A DNA stretch of 64,000 nt, taken from the NCBI GenBank assembly GCA_026708325.1, contig JAPOVC010000028.1, positions 205,925-269,924 of the forward strand, in the 5' to 3' direction. The position numbers and the translations under genes are program-made. Below, in pieces: positions 1-10,159 of this stretch. A model generated the notes under the pieces. The model saw only the letters and a list, made by a program, of their open reading frames with translations, was not told where the DNA came from and searched no databases. The stretch is from Anaerolineaceae bacterium (GTDB lineage Bacteria; Chloroflexota; Anaerolineae; Aggregatilineales; Phototrophicaceae). Positions within the stretch are counted from its first letter, which is position 1, and each line of letters opens with the position of its first letter.

Positions 1-839
1 ACCGTAATCATGTTGGGCAGGTCGATCAACTTGCCCAGAAAAGCGCCGCCAATGACGCCGCCGGCCGGGCCGGAGAGCACCAGATGGGCCGGTTCCTCGC
101 GCGCGGTGTCAAGTGTCATGGCCCCGCCACCGGAACGGGTCATCAGGAAGTTGCCGTTGAAGCCGCCGTCAACCAGTTCGCTGTTGAGGCGCGTGAGGTA
201 GGTGCGGGTGATGGGTTTGATGTAAGCGTCGATGACGGTCGTGCTGGAGCGCTCGTATTCACGATAGACGCGGCTGAGGCGGTGCGACAGGGTGACGGAA
301 ATCTGCGGCGCGACTTCCTGGAAGACCTTCTCAAAGGCCAGTTCGTGCGCCGGGTTGGCGTAGCTGTGCAGAAAACAGACGGCGACTGACTCCACGCCCT
401 GGTCCACGATGCGTTGCGCCACCTCACGCGCCTGGTCGGCGTCAAAGGGGGTCAGCACCTGGCCCTTGTAATTCAGGCGCCCGGTGACTTCAAAACACAG
501 CGAGCGGGGCACCAGGGACTTCGGTTTCTTGTATTTGAAATCGTACATGGGCTCACGATCGGTCCGGCCGAGCACGTAGATATCGCGGAAGCCGCGCGTG
601 GTGACAAAGGCGACCTTCGCGCCACTGCGGGTCAACATCGCGTTGATGCCAAGTGTCGTGCCGTGCACGAAATATTCAATCTCACCGGTTTGTGCGCCGA
701 CCTTATCGAAACCCTGCAACACACCTTCGGCCGGATTGGCGGGCGTGGTCGCCACCTTGTCCAGCTGGATGTCGCCGCTGTCCTCGTCAAGAACGATGAC
801 ATCGGTGAAGGTGCCGCCTACATCGACTGAAACGCGCAT
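1..839 (-). CDS. hyuA: Hydantoinase/oxoprolinase subunit A (HyuA family), N-terminal part, cut by window edge
   Basis: The first 279 codons of a HyuA-type subunit are visible and the gene runs off the left edge. This family, with HyuB, carries out ATP-dependent opening of hydantoin-like or 5-oxoproline rings, or related carboxylations. The N-terminus has the ASKHA-type phosphate loop VDVGGTFTDV, followed by the HGTTLGINA and TTRGFRD motifs typical of hydantoinase A N-terminal domains. The ATG at 839 is preceded by a GAGAGAGG ribosome-binding stretch and lies 15 bases after the stop of the upstream hyuB gene, so it is the last visible gene of the operon. It resembles the complete HyuA copy at 5123-7177 and looks like a second, diverged copy. 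Substrate unknown. Confidence 0.9.
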   Translation of the reverse strand, partial: MRVSVDVGGTFTDVIVLDEDSGDIQLDKVATTPANPAEGVLQGFDKVGAQTGEIEYFVHGTTLGINAMLTRSGAKVAFVTTRGFRDIYVLGRTDREPMYDFKYKKPKSLVPRSLCFEVTGRLNYKGQVLTPFDADQAREVAQRIVDQGVESVAVCFLHSYANPAHELAFEKVFQEVAPQISVTLSHRLSRVYREYERSSTTVIDAYIKPITRTYLTRLNSELVDGGFNGNFLMTRSGGGAMTLDTAREEPAHLVLSGPAGGVIGGAFLGKLIDLPNMIT

Positions 840-854
840 GACTTCCTCTCTCTC

Positions 855-2603
855 TCAGAACTCCAGATTCACTTGCCTTGCAAACTCACGGCGCTCCGGC
901 ATGATCTCCAGCAATTCCAGCGTTTCCGGATCAAAGCGAAGTCCGTAATCCTCCATGGCCTGTTGCGGGGTGACCAGACCGGCCCGCAAGTCCTCGCGCA
1001 GGGCGTCCGGCGGACGCTCCAGCGGATTGCCGCGCCCACCGCCGCTGCCCGTGATGATACGCACCAGATCGCCCCTGCACAGGGGATATCTGGCCAGCTT
1101 GCCGCGTCGCACTTCCGCCTGCGTCGAGCCGGCGCGGATGACGGAGGCACTGTTGGAAGAGCCCGGCTGGCCGCCGTCCGCGCCCCAGGGCGCAATGCGG
1201 TGCCGGCCGTAGGTTGTGGTGATGTGGCCGGCGGGTCCGGTCAGGCGGTAATCGCGCACCATGCCGCGCCCGCCGCGCCAGCGTCCGGCGCCATGGGCCG
1301 TGATGTCCAGCGCATATTGTTCAACGAGCAGGGGATAGCGCGACTCGCAGACCTCGACCGGGATGTTGCGCGTTTCGCCATTGCCCTGGGCGACGAGGCC
1401 GTTTTGGCCGTCCCGGGCCGGCGCGGCTCCCCAGCCGCCGGCCTGCGGTTCTGTCAGAACAAAGAGCTCGCCATTGTCGAAGGTCCCACTGAGGTTGGTG
1501 CCGCAAATGCTGAGGAAGTGGCCCGCCGAGAGTCGCTCGCTGGCGATGGGCCAGAGCGCTTGCCAGAGCAGGTCGATCGCGGCTGCGCCCGCTTCCCAGT
1601 AGGTGGAGACCGGCGCGGGGCGCTGCGCGGTAAAGATGGTGCCAGGCGGGCAAATCACTTTCACAGGGCGGAAGCAACCGCCATTGTTGGGGTAGTCCGG
1701 TGCCGTGACCGACTTGAACATCACCCGCGCCGATGACTGCAGGCGCGCCCAGGTGCCATTGACCGGGCCGGGTCTTTGTGGCGAAGAACCGCTGAAATCC
1801 GCGATGAATTCCTCATCGGTGACCGTGATGCGCACGCGCACGGGGATTTTCTCGTCACTGAAGCCGTCGTCATCCATGAAGTCCTGCGCCTCCCAGCTGC
1901 CCTTTGGCAGTTTGGCAAGCGCAGTGCGCGCGACCAGTTCTCCCTGTTGCAGCAGCGTGTCGATGCTGGCGCGCAGGGCGTCGACGCCGTGCCGCTCACA
2001 GATAGCGGCGATGCGCGCCTCGGCGACGCGAATGGCAGCCACCCCGGCGTAAAGGTCGCTGAGCGTCATGTCGGGCAGGCGCACGTTGGCGGCGAGCAGG
2101 TCAATGATGTCCTGCACGGGCTCACCGGCGTCATAAACGCGTACGGCCGGCAGTTGCAGCCCTTCCTGGTAAATCTCGGTCGCGTCAGTGGTCCAGCTGC
2201 CAGGGGCCATGCCACCGAGTTCGGTCCAGTGGCCCTTGTTGGCGGCGAAGGCCACCAGCTCGCCGTCGACAATGACCGGGCCGACCAGGCAAACGTCGCT
2301 GAGATGCGTGCCGCCGCCGGAATAGGGATCGTTGGTGGCGAAAATGTCCCCCTCGCGCATGCCCCCGGCGCCGAACTTTTCCAGAATGGATTCCACGGCC
2401 ACCGGCAGGACCCCGGTGAAGCCGGGCACGCCCTGGGCCTCGGCGATCAATTCCGCCTGCGGCGTCAAGAGGGCGCAGGCGTAGTCCAGCACCTCGTAGA
2501 TGATGGGGCTCTTGCTGGCGCGACCCAGGCGCACAAAGCTTTCGTCAGCGGCAGCCTGCAGCTGCTCCTGAATGATGGTCAGGGTGAAGGGGTCAAGCAC
2601 CAT
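855..2603 (-). CDS. hyuB: Hydantoinase/oxoprolinase subunit B (HyuB family), copy 1
   Basis: 582-residue HyuB-type protein beginning MVLDPFTLTIIQ. The family motifs are present: FATNDPYSGGGTH, the repeated GGWGA and RDGQNG segments, and a closing GSGGGRGNPLERP block. With a HyuA subunit it would form an ATP-dependent amidohydrolase of the N-methylhydantoinase/5-oxoprolinase/acetophenone carboxylase superfamily. I chose the ATG at 2603 because family homology begins there; a longer reading frame upstream lacks it. The start overlaps the last 11 bases of the neighbouring hyuB gene, so translation is probably coupled. It is the same length as that neighbour and clearly paralogous to it. Substrate not inferable from sequence alone. 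Confidence 0.92.
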   Translation of the reverse strand: MVLDPFTLTIIQEQLQAAADESFVRLGRASKSPIIYEVLDYACALLTPQAELIAEAQGVPGFTGVLPVAVESILEKFGAGGMREGDIFATNDPYSGGGTHLSDVCLVGPVIVDGELVAFAANKGHWTELGGMAPGSWTTDATEIYQEGLQLPAVRVYDAGEPVQDIIDLLAANVRLPDMTLSDLYAGVAAIRVAEARIAAICERHGVDALRASIDTLLQQGELVARTALAKLPKGSWEAQDFMDDDGFSDEKIPVRVRITVTDEEFIADFSGSSPQRPGPVNGTWARLQSSARVMFKSVTAPDYPNNGGCFRPVKVICPPGTIFTAQRPAPVSTYWEAGAAAIDLLWQALWPIASERLSAGHFLSICGTNLSGTFDNGELFVLTEPQAGGWGAAPARDGQNGLVAQGNGETRNIPVEVCESRYPLLVEQYALDITAHGAGRWRGGRGMVRDYRLTGPAGHITTTYGRHRIAPWGADGGQPGSSNSASVIRAGSTQAEVRRGKLARYPLCRGDLVRIITGSGGGRGNPLERPPDALREDLRAGLVTPQQAMEDYGLRFDPETLELLEIMPERREFARQVNLEF

Positions 2604-4341
2604 GTTCGCGCTCCCGCGACATGTCCGCGCGCAGCGACGCCGTGGCTGCCTCGTCCACCCCTGCACTGTCAAGCACGACACCATAGGCCTGGCGCGCGAT
2701 TTCCGGCGACAGGTAGCCCTCGCGCAGGTCCTCCGCCACGCGTTGCGGATCGCGCTGCAGCGGATCGCCAAAGCCGCCGCCAACGGCCGTGATCAGTCGC
2801 GCTACGTCTCCGCGCTGCAGGCGTTGGCGGGCACAACGACCCGTACGCAGCACGGCCTTTTCCTGTCCGGCAGGGATGATTTCGATGGCGTTGTTGGAAC
2901 CGTCCGCGCCGCCCTGCGCGCCCCAGGGTGGAAAGCGGAAGCGACCGAAGGAGGCGGTCAGGTCTGCGTGGCTGGAGGTCACCTGGTAATCGCGAATGAG
3001 GCCGAAGCCGCCGCGCCAGCGACCCGCGCCGCCGGGCTCGGTGTTGAAGGCAAACCGGTCGACCAGAAGCGGGTAGCGCGTTTCGCAGATCTCGACCGGC
3101 ATGATGTAGGTCTCGCCGTCGCCGGAGGGCACCAGACCGTTCTGGCCGTCGCGCTGTTGCGTGGCGCCCCAGCCACCGGCCTGGGGCTCGACCAGCACCC
3201 ATGGCCTCCCGTCCTCATCCTCGCCGCTGACAATCGTGCCGCAGATGCTGAGGTGATGACCGACGGAGAGACGCTCCGGGGCGACCGCATACATGGCGCG
3301 CCAGATCAACTCGGCGGCGTAGGATCCCGTCTCCCAGTAGGTGGAGGTAGGCGCGGGCCGTTGCGCAGTGAAGAGCGTGCCCGGCGGGCAAATGATCTCG
3401 ATGGGTCGAAAGAAGCCGTCGTTGTTGGGAAAGTGCGGGTCCATCACGCACTTGAACATTTCGCGCACGACGACCATCAGGCCAACGTGGGTGGTGTTGA
3501 TGGGGCCGCTCGCCTGGGGGGCGCAACCGCTGTAATCGGCGATGAAGCGTTCGCCGTCGATGGTAACCCTGACACAAACATATTGGGGTTCGTCGCCGAT
3601 GCCGTCGTCGTCGAGCCAGGCTTCGGCGAACCAGGAGCCGTCGGGCAGGGCCGCCAGTCGCTCGCGCGCCACACTTTCGCCGCGCTGCAGGAGCAGGGCG
3701 ATGGCCTCCAGCAGGGCATCGGCGCCATACCTGGCGCAGACCGTGGCCACGCCGCGGGCGCCCGCGTGCAGCGCGGCGATGCCGGCGTACATGTCGCCCA
3801 AGGTCATCTCCGGCAGGCGTACGTTGGCCTCGAGAATGTCAAGCAGGTCCTGCTGTGGCTGCCCGGCGCGGTACAGGCGCAGGGCCGGCAATTGCAGCCC
3901 TTCCTGATAAATCTCGGTCGAGTCGGTGGTCCAGCTGCCCGGGGCCATACCGCCCACCTCGGTCCAGTGGGCCTTGTTGGCGGCAAAGGCCAGCAGATTG
4001 CCTTCATGGAACAGGGGCATCACCAGCACGACGTCGCTGAGGTGCGTACCACCGCCGCCCCAGGGGTCGTTGCAGGCGAAGATGTCGCCGGGTTGCAGCG
4101 CGTCGGCGCCGAATTTCTCCAGCACTTCGCGCACCGCGAAACCCAGGCAGCCGACAAAGCCGGGGACGCCCTCGGCTTCCGCGATCAGTTCCCCTTCCGC
4201 CGAGATCAGGCCGCAGCCCATGTCCAGCACTTCGTAGATGATTGGACTCTGCGCGCTGCGACCGTAGGTGATGAACATCTCCACGGCGCTTGCGCGCAGC
4301 ATGTCGCCGATAATCTCGAGCGTGAAGGGGTCCCTGCTCAT
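2593..4341 (-). CDS. hyuB: Hydantoinase/oxoprolinase subunit B (HyuB family), copy 2
   Basis: 582-residue HyuB-type protein (starts MSRDPFTLEIIGD). It carries FACNDPWGGGGTH near residue 85, a PNNDGFFRPI block, STYWETGSY, GGWGATQQRDGQNG, and a glycine-rich C-terminal block ending GGFGDPLQRDP. It shares length and motif order with the copy at 855-2603, so the operon has two catalytic-type B subunits to go with two A subunits. Its ATG overlaps the stop of the racemase gene by four bases (ATGA), and its own end overlaps the next hyuB start by 11 bases, so it lies in a translationally coupled array. The role is known only at family level. Confidence 0.92.
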   Translation of the reverse strand: MSRDPFTLEIIGDMLRASAVEMFITYGRSAQSPIIYEVLDMGCGLISAEGELIAEAEGVPGFVGCLGFAVREVLEKFGADALQPGDIFACNDPWGGGGTHLSDVVLVMPLFHEGNLLAFAANKAHWTEVGGMAPGSWTTDSTEIYQEGLQLPALRLYRAGQPQQDLLDILEANVRLPEMTLGDMYAGIAALHAGARGVATVCARYGADALLEAIALLLQRGESVARERLAALPDGSWFAEAWLDDDGIGDEPQYVCVRVTIDGERFIADYSGCAPQASGPINTTHVGLMVVVREMFKCVMDPHFPNNDGFFRPIEIICPPGTLFTAQRPAPTSTYWETGSYAAELIWRAMYAVAPERLSVGHHLSICGTIVSGEDEDGRPWVLVEPQAGGWGATQQRDGQNGLVPSGDGETYIMPVEICETRYPLLVDRFAFNTEPGGAGRWRGGFGLIRDYQVTSSHADLTASFGRFRFPPWGAQGGADGSNNAIEIIPAGQEKAVLRTGRCARQRLQRGDVARLITAVGGGFGDPLQRDPQRVAEDLREGYLSPEIARQAYGVVLDSAGVDEAATASLRADMSREREHGA

Positions 4342-5126
4342 TGCGGTTGTGCCATCTCCGCAAGTCGTGTTCCGATCGGGGCGGAATCGCCGAAAAAGCC
4401 GCGACGGGCGACCTCGTCGACGGGCGGCCCCTCGCTGGCCCCGACGCGCGAGGGCAGCCAGTCAAAGCGTTCGGCGGCCTCGGCCATCATTTCCGCCGTC
4501 TTCAGGGCGGAGATCACGGGGTCGAGCACCGGTACGCCCAGTTCCTGCTGCATGTGGCTGTAAAAGCCAAACTCGGCGGTGCAACCGAGGATGAGTGCCT
4601 CGGCGCCGTCCTCCTCGATTGCCGCGCGGCCGGCCTCCAGCAAGCGCTCACAGGTCAGTTCGTGGTCGACCTGGAAATCGCGGACGCCCATGCCCATGGT
4701 GCGGAAGGAAGCGAGGCGCTCGCCATGGCCGTAGAGCAGGAGGTTCTCGCGCATCTTGGAGATCCATTTCTCGCGTCCGACCAGCACCGAAAAGCGATGG
4801 CTCAGCATGGCGGCGATGGCGCTGCTTGAATGGCAGGGGGCCACCACCGGCGCGCGGCCGGAGACTTCGCGGGCCTCACGCAGGCCGACGTCGTAGAAGC
4901 AGCCGATGATGATGGCGTCGAAGGCCGGCGCTTCGTGCCAGGTGATGCGCACGATGTCGGCGATTACCTGCGCCTCGTAGGAGTGGTATTCGACGTGGTG
5001 AGGGCGGCCCTGGGGCAGGGCGACCATCTCGATTTCCGTTTGAATGCCTTTGGCGGCCAGCAGGGCATCGTACATGCCGGGGTCCATGGAATCGGCGCCA
5101 ACAGGGTCGATATAGAGCAATCTCAT
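4338..5126 (-). CDS. Aspartate/glutamate/hydantoin racemase family protein
   Basis: 262 residues. The two catalytic cysteines expected in Asp/Glu and hydantoin racemases are visible: C76 in IIIGCFYD and C182 in LILGCTAEF. The family interconverts enantiomers by a two-cysteine proton-transfer mechanism. In hydantoin utilisation operons such a racemase (HyuE type) supplies the correct isomer to a stereospecific hydantoinase. Its position, with four-base overlaps to hyuA upstream (5123-5126) and hyuB downstream (4338-4341), supports that role. The relatives aspartate racemase and maleate isomerase cannot be excluded by motifs alone. Confidence 0.85.
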   Translation of the reverse strand: MRLLYIDPVGADSMDPGMYDALLAAKGIQTEIEMVALPQGRPHHVEYHSYEAQVIADIVRITWHEAPAFDAIIIGCFYDVGLREAREVSGRAPVVAPCHSSSAIAAMLSHRFSVLVGREKWISKMRENLLLYGHGERLASFRTMGMGVRDFQVDHELTCERLLEAGRAAIEEDGAEALILGCTAEFGFYSHMQQELGVPVLDPVISALKTAEMMAEAAERFDWLPSRVGASEGPPVDEVARRGFFGDSAPIGTRLAEMAQPQ

Positions 5127-7177
5127 GATTTATTCTCCCCCTGAATGTGAATAAAACCGTAGCAATCACGCCAGGCGCGTTGCTGCGGAAAAACAAGAAT
5201 GGTCGCGGTGGGCTCTTCGATGACAGCCGGTCCCGTCAGGGCCTCATTGACGGGCAAGCGGTCACGCTCGAAGATGTCCGCCTGCAACGGCACGGGATCA
5301 TCGAAATACACCCCACGCCGGCCCTTGGCGGCGCCCGCCAGCGTGAGGCCATCGCTGCACACCCTGCCGATCTCGGGCGCAGGCACCAGGCCAAAGGCGG
5401 TGACGTGGTAGTTGACCAGTTCGACGGGCGTATCCAGGCGGAAGGTGTAGGTCTGCTCGTGCACCTGGTGGAAGCGTTCCAGCAGCCCGTCGACGGCGGC
5501 GGCGTCGATGCAGCCCTCCGCCAGCGGGACCTTGACTGTGTGTTCCTGGCCGAGATAGCGCATGTCGGCGTGGCGTTCACTGCGAATGTCGGCTGCCGCC
5601 ACGTCTTCGCGGCGCAGCGCTTCATGAACGCGCCTGCCCATGTCGGCGAAGGTCTCGTCCAGCACGGGAGCGGCCTCTTCGGTAACCCGGGTGATGCGGG
5701 TGCGAATGTCGTCGCGGCGCAGGTCGCTCATCAACATGCCCCAGGCGGAAAAGACGCCGGGTTGCTCGGGAATGACGACCTTGCGCGTTTGCAGTTCGCG
5801 CATCAGGGCGGCGCCGTGCAAGGCGCCACCGCCGCCAAAGGGCAGCAACACAAAGTCGCGCGGGTCATGGCCTCGTCGCACTGAAACGAGCTTGAGCGCA
5901 TTGATCATGTTGGAGTCGGCGATACGAATGATTCCCAGCGCGGTCTCGGCGATGCCGAGGCCGAAGTGAGCGGCAAGTGGTTGCAGCGCCTGTTGCGCCC
6001 GCGCCACGCTGAGCGGCATGCGTCCGCCCAGGAAATAGTCCGGGTTGATGCGGCCGGCGACGAGGTTGGCATCGGTGAGCGTCGGCTGGTCGCCCACGCC
6101 CTGGCAGGCCGGGCCGGGGTCGGCGCCGGCGCTCTGCGGGCCGACGCGCAGGGCGCCGCTGTCGTCGAGATGGGCGATGGACCCGCCGCCCGCGCCAATT
6201 TCGACGATATCCACGGTAGGCACAAGAATGGGGTAGCCGGCGCTACGCCGGTCATGTTCGATCTTGTAATCGCTGGTGATGCGTGGCGCGCCATCCAGCA
6301 CCAGCGAACACTTGGCCGTGGTCCCGCCGACGTCCAGCGAAATCACGTTCGGCTCGCCGATGATCCCGCCGATGCGGGCGGCGCCGATGACGCCGGCGAC
6401 AGGCCCGGATTCGACCAGGTTGACGGGCAACTGGCGACCTGCGCCAAAGCTGGCGCTGCCGCCATTGGATTGCATCACGTGAAGCGAGGGGGAAGGGATG
6501 CCCATGTCATTCAGGTCGCGCTCGAGGCTGTTGAGATAGCGCGCCACGATGGGCATGACGTAGCTGTTGAGGACCGCGGTGTTGCTGCGCTCGAATTCCC
6601 GCCACTCGCGCGTCACCTGGTGCGAAAGCGTTACCGGCAGGTCCGGCGCAAGGTCCGCCAGGATCCGGCCGCACTCCAGTTCATGCTGCGGATTGACGTA
6701 ACTGTGCAGAAAACAGACCGCGACGGCTTCGACGCCTTCCGCCAGCAGGGTCTCCGCCGCGCGCGCCACGTCCTCACGACAAAGTGGTTCCAGAATCTCG
6801 CCGCGATAATTCAGGCGACCGGTGACCTCGAGTCGCAGCCGACGCGGTACAAAGGGCGTCGGCTTGACGTAGGTCATGTTGTAGATGTCGGGGCGATTGG
6901 CGCGCCCGATTTCCAGCACGTCGCGGAAGCCCCGGGTGGTGATGAGCCCCGTGCGCACCCCCTTGCGTTCGGTCAGCGCGTTGATGACGAGGGTGGTGCC
7001 GTGCACCAGAAAGCCGGTGCCGCGCGCATCCTGTCCGCTCTGTCGGATGGCGGCAACCACGGCGGCGCCAAAGTCATGCGGCGTCGTGGGCACCTTGGTG
7101 TTGCCGACGGCGCCACTTTCTTCGTCCTGCCAGACAAGGTCCGTGAAGGTACCGCCTATGTCGGTGGCGATGCGCAT
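5123..7177 (-). CDS. hyuA: Hydantoinase/oxoprolinase subunit A (HyuA family), complete copy
   Basis: 684-residue HyuA protein. The ATP-binding N-terminal motif DIGGTFTDLVW is near residue 5, HGTTLVINALTERKG near residue 60, a second ASKHA phosphate motif SLDVGGTTAKCSLV in the middle, and GAGGGSIAHLD and DPGPACQG follow. The length is normal for stand-alone HyuA. It starts one base after the stop of the upstream ABC ATPase gene and overlaps the racemase gene by four bases. Uptake genes and ring-opening enzymes are therefore on one transcript, which suggests import followed by hydrolysis of a cyclic amide, imide or peptide-like compound. The exact substrate is unknown. Confidence 0.93.
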   Translation of the reverse strand: MRIATDIGGTFTDLVWQDEESGAVGNTKVPTTPHDFGAAVVAAIRQSGQDARGTGFLVHGTTLVINALTERKGVRTGLITTRGFRDVLEIGRANRPDIYNMTYVKPTPFVPRRLRLEVTGRLNYRGEILEPLCREDVARAAETLLAEGVEAVAVCFLHSYVNPQHELECGRILADLAPDLPVTLSHQVTREWREFERSNTAVLNSYVMPIVARYLNSLERDLNDMGIPSPSLHVMQSNGGSASFGAGRQLPVNLVESGPVAGVIGAARIGGIIGEPNVISLDVGGTTAKCSLVLDGAPRITSDYKIEHDRRSAGYPILVPTVDIVEIGAGGGSIAHLDDSGALRVGPQSAGADPGPACQGVGDQPTLTDANLVAGRINPDYFLGGRMPLSVARAQQALQPLAAHFGLGIAETALGIIRIADSNMINALKLVSVRRGHDPRDFVLLPFGGGGALHGAALMRELQTRKVVIPEQPGVFSAWGMLMSDLRRDDIRTRITRVTEEAAPVLDETFADMGRRVHEALRREDVAAADIRSERHADMRYLGQEHTVKVPLAEGCIDAAAVDGLLERFHQVHEQTYTFRLDTPVELVNYHVTAFGLVPAPEIGRVCSDGLTLAGAAKGRRGVYFDDPVPLQADIFERDRLPVNEALTGPAVIEEPTATILVFPQQRAWRDCYGFIHIQGENKS

Positions 7178-7178
7178 G

Positions 7179-8189
7179 TCAGGACGAAACCTGGCCGTTC
7201 GCTTGCTCGAACAGGTGGCAACGCACGATGTGGTCGCTGCCGGTGACGTCGATGGGCACCATCAGCGGATCGATGTGGCGGCAATGGTCCATGACCTGGG
7301 GGCAGCGGGTGTGAAAGCTGCAGCCTGAAGGCAGATCGACCGGACTGGGGATCTCGCCCGTAGAGCGGATCTGTGCAGGGCGCAAGGCTTCTTCGGCTTC
7401 TGTCAGGACGGGAATGGATGAGAGCAACATCTGCGTGTAGGGGTGCTGCGGCGATTCGAAGAAGTGCACTGCTTCGGCGACTTCCGCTACCCGACCGAGG
7501 TACATGATGGCGACGCGCGACGCCAGGTTGCGCATCACGCTCAGGTCGTGCGTGATGAACATGTAGGTCAGGTTCAGCTCCCGCTGCAGGCGAATGAGCA
7601 GGTTGAGGACCTTGCCCTGAACGGAGACGTCCAGCGCGGACGTGGGTTCGTCGAGAATGACCAGCGAGGGGTTGGTGGCCAGCGCGCGGGCAATGGCGAC
7701 GATCTGTCGCTCGCCGCCGCTCAACTGCCGCGGGTACTTGTGCATGAATTCCGGCGGCAGGTCCACCAGCTCCAGCAATCGGATGATTTCCGTCAGACGA
7801 TCTTTTTCCGGCTGATGGATGCTGAGGGGAAGCTCGAGGATCTGGCGAATGGTTCGGCGCGGATTGAGCGAGGAGCCGGGGTCCTGAAAAACGATCTGGA
7901 CCTCCTTGCGCAGGTCCAGTGGCCGCCGGTCGCCATGGCCGAAGAGGTCCCGGTCATTGAAGGTGATGGTGCCGCTGGTGGGCAGGTACATGCCCATCGT
8001 GATGTAGGCGATGGTGCTCTTGCCGGAACCGGACTCGCCGACAATGCCGAAGGTCTCACCACGGCGTACATTGAAGGAGACGCCATCGACCGCCTTGACA
8101 GTGATCGGCTCCCGTTTGATCAGGCCCTTGCGGCCTACAATGAAATGCTTGCGCAGGTTTTCGACACGAAGAATGATATCGTCGCTCAT
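7179..8189 (-). CDS. Oligopeptide-type ABC transporter ATP-binding protein (DppF/OppF-like)
   Basis: 336-residue cytoplasmic ATPase. Walker A is GESGSGKST, the signature is LSGGERQIV, and Walker B plus D-loop is [11 protein letters not shown]. The C-terminal oligopeptide extension contains the cysteine cluster [14 protein letters not shown] found in OppD/OppF-type proteins. With the neighbouring ATPase (8186-9229) it should form the ATPase heterodimer of a type-I importer. Its ATG overlaps the stop of that gene by four bases, and it ends one base before hyuA. Confidence 0.92.
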   Translation of the reverse strand: MSDDIILRVENLRKHFIVGRKGLIKREPITVKAVDGVSFNVRRGETFGIVGESGSGKSTIAYITMGMYLPTSGTITFNDRDLFGHGDRRPLDLRKEVQIVFQDPGSSLNPRRTIRQILELPLSIHQPEKDRLTEIIRLLELVDLPPEFMHKYPRQLSGGERQIVAIARALATNPSLVILDEPTSALDVSVQGKVLNLLIRLQRELNLTYMFITHDLSVMRNLASRVAIMYLGRVAEVAEAVHFFESPQHPYTQMLLSSIPVLTEAEEALRPAQIRSTGEIPSPVDLPSGCSFHTRCPQVMDHCRHIDPLMVPIDVTGSDHIVRCHLFEQANGQVSS

Positions 8190-9229
8190 ACCGGCTGGAG
8201 CTCCGCCTTGTAGTTGCTCACCTTGTGGGGCTCGTCGTAAAGGAAACAGGCCACCTCGTGCGACTCGTCTTCCGGGCCTTCTATCTGAAACACCGGCGGC
8301 TTTTCACGACTGCAAACGGGCATGGCGTGCGGACAACGTCCGGAAAAGCGACAGCCGGAGGGCGGATTCATGTAGTCCGGGATCCTTCCGGGAATGCCCT
8401 CGCTGATGCCGCCGCCGGTGAGTCGCGGAACGGCGTCCATCAGGCCCTGGGTGTAGGGATGCAGGGGATTGGTGAACAGGCGCTGCGTTGGCGCCACTTC
8501 CACCATGTTGCCGGCGTACATGACGTAAACCCGGTCCGTCATCTGGCGCACGATGCCAAGCGTGTGCGTGATGAGAATGAAGGAATTGCCCTGTTGCTCC
8601 ACCAGGTCCTGCAACAGGCGCAGGACCTGGTCCTGGATGGTGACGTCCAGCGCGGTGCCAGGCTCGTCGGCGATCAACAGGCCGGGCCGGGTGCTGAGCG
8701 CCATGCCAATGCAGACGCGCTGGCGCATGCCGCCACTGAGCTGGATGGGATAGCTGTCCAGCAGACGTTCCGGGTCCGCCAAGGCGACCTGGCGCAAGGC
8801 CTCCAGCGCGCGTTCCCGCAACTGGCTATTGTTCAGGTTCCGGTTTTCCGGCGAGGCGTGGCGGATCACCGCGGTGAGTTGCTGGCCGACGGTGAAGACC
8901 GGGTTCAGGGCGGCGGTGGGGTCCTGAAAGATCATGGAGATGCCCTGGCCGCGCATGTTGACCAGTTCGCGCTGGCTCATCGTCATGACGTCCTGGCCCT
9001 GAAAACGGATCTCACCCTGGGGGATTTCGGCCGGCGGCGTGGGCAGCACCTGCAGGATGGTCTTCATGGTGGTCGTCTTGCCGCAGCCCGTCTCGCCCAC
9101 CAGGCCGACGCGCTCGCCCTGCAGGACGTGGAAGTTGATGCGGTCGAGGACCCTGAGTACACCGCCATAGACGCGGAAATGGACGGACAGATCACGGATA
9201 TCAAGCAGCGGCGTTTCCCGGGCCACCAT
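8186..9229 (-). CDS. Oligopeptide-type ABC transporter ATP-binding protein (DppD/OppD-like)
   Basis: 347-residue ATPase from the ATG at 9229, which overlaps the upstream permease stop in TAATG. A longer frame to 9334 lies inside the permease gene and lacks homology. Motifs: Walker [10 protein letters not shown], signature LSGGMRQRV, Walker [13 protein letters not shown] (glycine where threonine is more usual), and the C-terminal cysteine region [14 protein letters not shown]. It is the partner of the DppF-like ATPase immediately downstream. Confidence 0.92.
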   Translation of the reverse strand: MVARETPLLDIRDLSVHFRVYGGVLRVLDRINFHVLQGERVGLVGETGCGKTTTMKTILQVLPTPPAEIPQGEIRFQGQDVMTMSQRELVNMRGQGISMIFQDPTAALNPVFTVGQQLTAVIRHASPENRNLNNSQLRERALEALRQVALADPERLLDSYPIQLSGGMRQRVCIGMALSTRPGLLIADEPGTALDVTIQDQVLRLLQDLVEQQGNSFILITHTLGIVRQMTDRVYVMYAGNMVEVAPTQRLFTNPLHPYTQGLMDAVPRLTGGGISEGIPGRIPDYMNPPSGCRFSGRCPHAMPVCSREKPPVFQIEGPEDESHEVACFLYDEPHKVSNYKAELQPV

Positions 9230-10158
9230 TACACCTCTTCCGCGGAGAACAGATCGCGCAGGCCGTCGCCAAGCAGGTTGAAGCCGAGTACCACGACGAC
9301 GATGGCCAGGGCGGGGAAAATGGCCATCCACCACTGGCCGGTCGGCAGGTAATCGGAACCCTTGGCGACCATCGTGCCGAGGCCGGGCTGGGGTTCCTGT
9401 ACGCCCAGGCCAAGGAAACTCAGCATGGAGCCAATGATGATGACCCAGCCCACGTCCAGGCTCATCTTGGTGAAGATGGGCGAAATCATGTTGGGCAGAA
9501 TCTCGCGAAAGAGAATGTGCGGGGTCCTGGCGCCGATGGTCTCCGCCGAACTGACAAAGTATTCAGTGCGCAGGGCGCTGGAAAGGCCGTAGACCAGGCG
9601 GGCATACCATGGCCACCACATCAGCGAGACAGCAACCATCGAGTTGGTCAGGTTGGGAGTCAGTACGGAGGCGATGGCCAGCGCCAGAATCAGGGGTGGC
9701 ACGGAAAGGAAGATATCGGTGATGCGCATGATGATGGTATCGATGATGGTCCCCTGAAAGTAACCGGCGACCATGCCCAGGGTAACCCCGACCGGCACAA
9801 CCAGGGTCAGCACCACAACGGCCATCAGCAGCGAGAAGCGGAAGCCAAAGACGATTCGGCTGAGAATGTCGCGGCCGAACTGGTCCGTCCCCAGCAGATA
9901 CTCACCGCCCGGCGGCTTCTTGGCATTGACGAAGTCCGTGAAGGGCCTGACATGGTCGGGAAAGGGTGTGACGAACTCCGCGAAAATGGCCAGCAGAATG
10001 ATGGCAATGACCATCAGCAGGCCGATCACCGAGAGCGGATTGCGGGAGAATTTGAACCACATGCGCCCCAGGTTTTCGCGGCGATTCTGACGCTGGATGC
10101 GCGCAAGGGCAGCGGCGTCGATCACCTCGGGCACCGGTGAAACAGCAATTTCGGCCAT
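9229..10158 (-). CDS. Oligopeptide-type ABC transporter permease (DppC/OppC-like)
   Basis: 309-residue inner-membrane protein. An N-terminal cytoplasmic segment rich in Arg and Asn is followed by a first membrane helix (VIGLLMVIAIILLAIFA), the periplasmic segment containing YLLGTDQFGRDI, and five further hydrophobic helices. The TDxxGRDxxSR motif is typical of DppC/OppC permeases. It starts one base after the stop of the DppB-like gene and overlaps the next ATPase gene by one base. Confidence 0.92.
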   Translation of the reverse strand: MAEIAVSPVPEVIDAAALARIQRQNRRENLGRMWFKFSRNPLSVIGLLMVIAIILLAIFAEFVTPFPDHVRPFTDFVNAKKPPGGEYLLGTDQFGRDILSRIVFGFRFSLLMAVVVLTLVVPVGVTLGMVAGYFQGTIIDTIIMRITDIFLSVPPLILALAIASVLTPNLTNSMVAVSLMWWPWYARLVYGLSSALRTEYFVSSAETIGARTPHILFREILPNMISPIFTKMSLDVGWVIIIGSMLSFLGLGVQEPQPGLGTMVAKGSDYLPTGQWWMAIFPALAIVVVVLGFNLLGDGLRDLFSAEEV

Positions 10159-10159
10159 G

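Noticed and set aside
1..839. HyuA copy as a truncated pseudogene
   Set aside because: The frame is open to the window edge with intact motifs; it is cut by the window, not broken.
2572..4563. 663-codon open frame on the plus strand
   Set aside because: Antisense to the two hyuB genes and the racemase; composition is that of a reverse-frame shadow and no motif was found.
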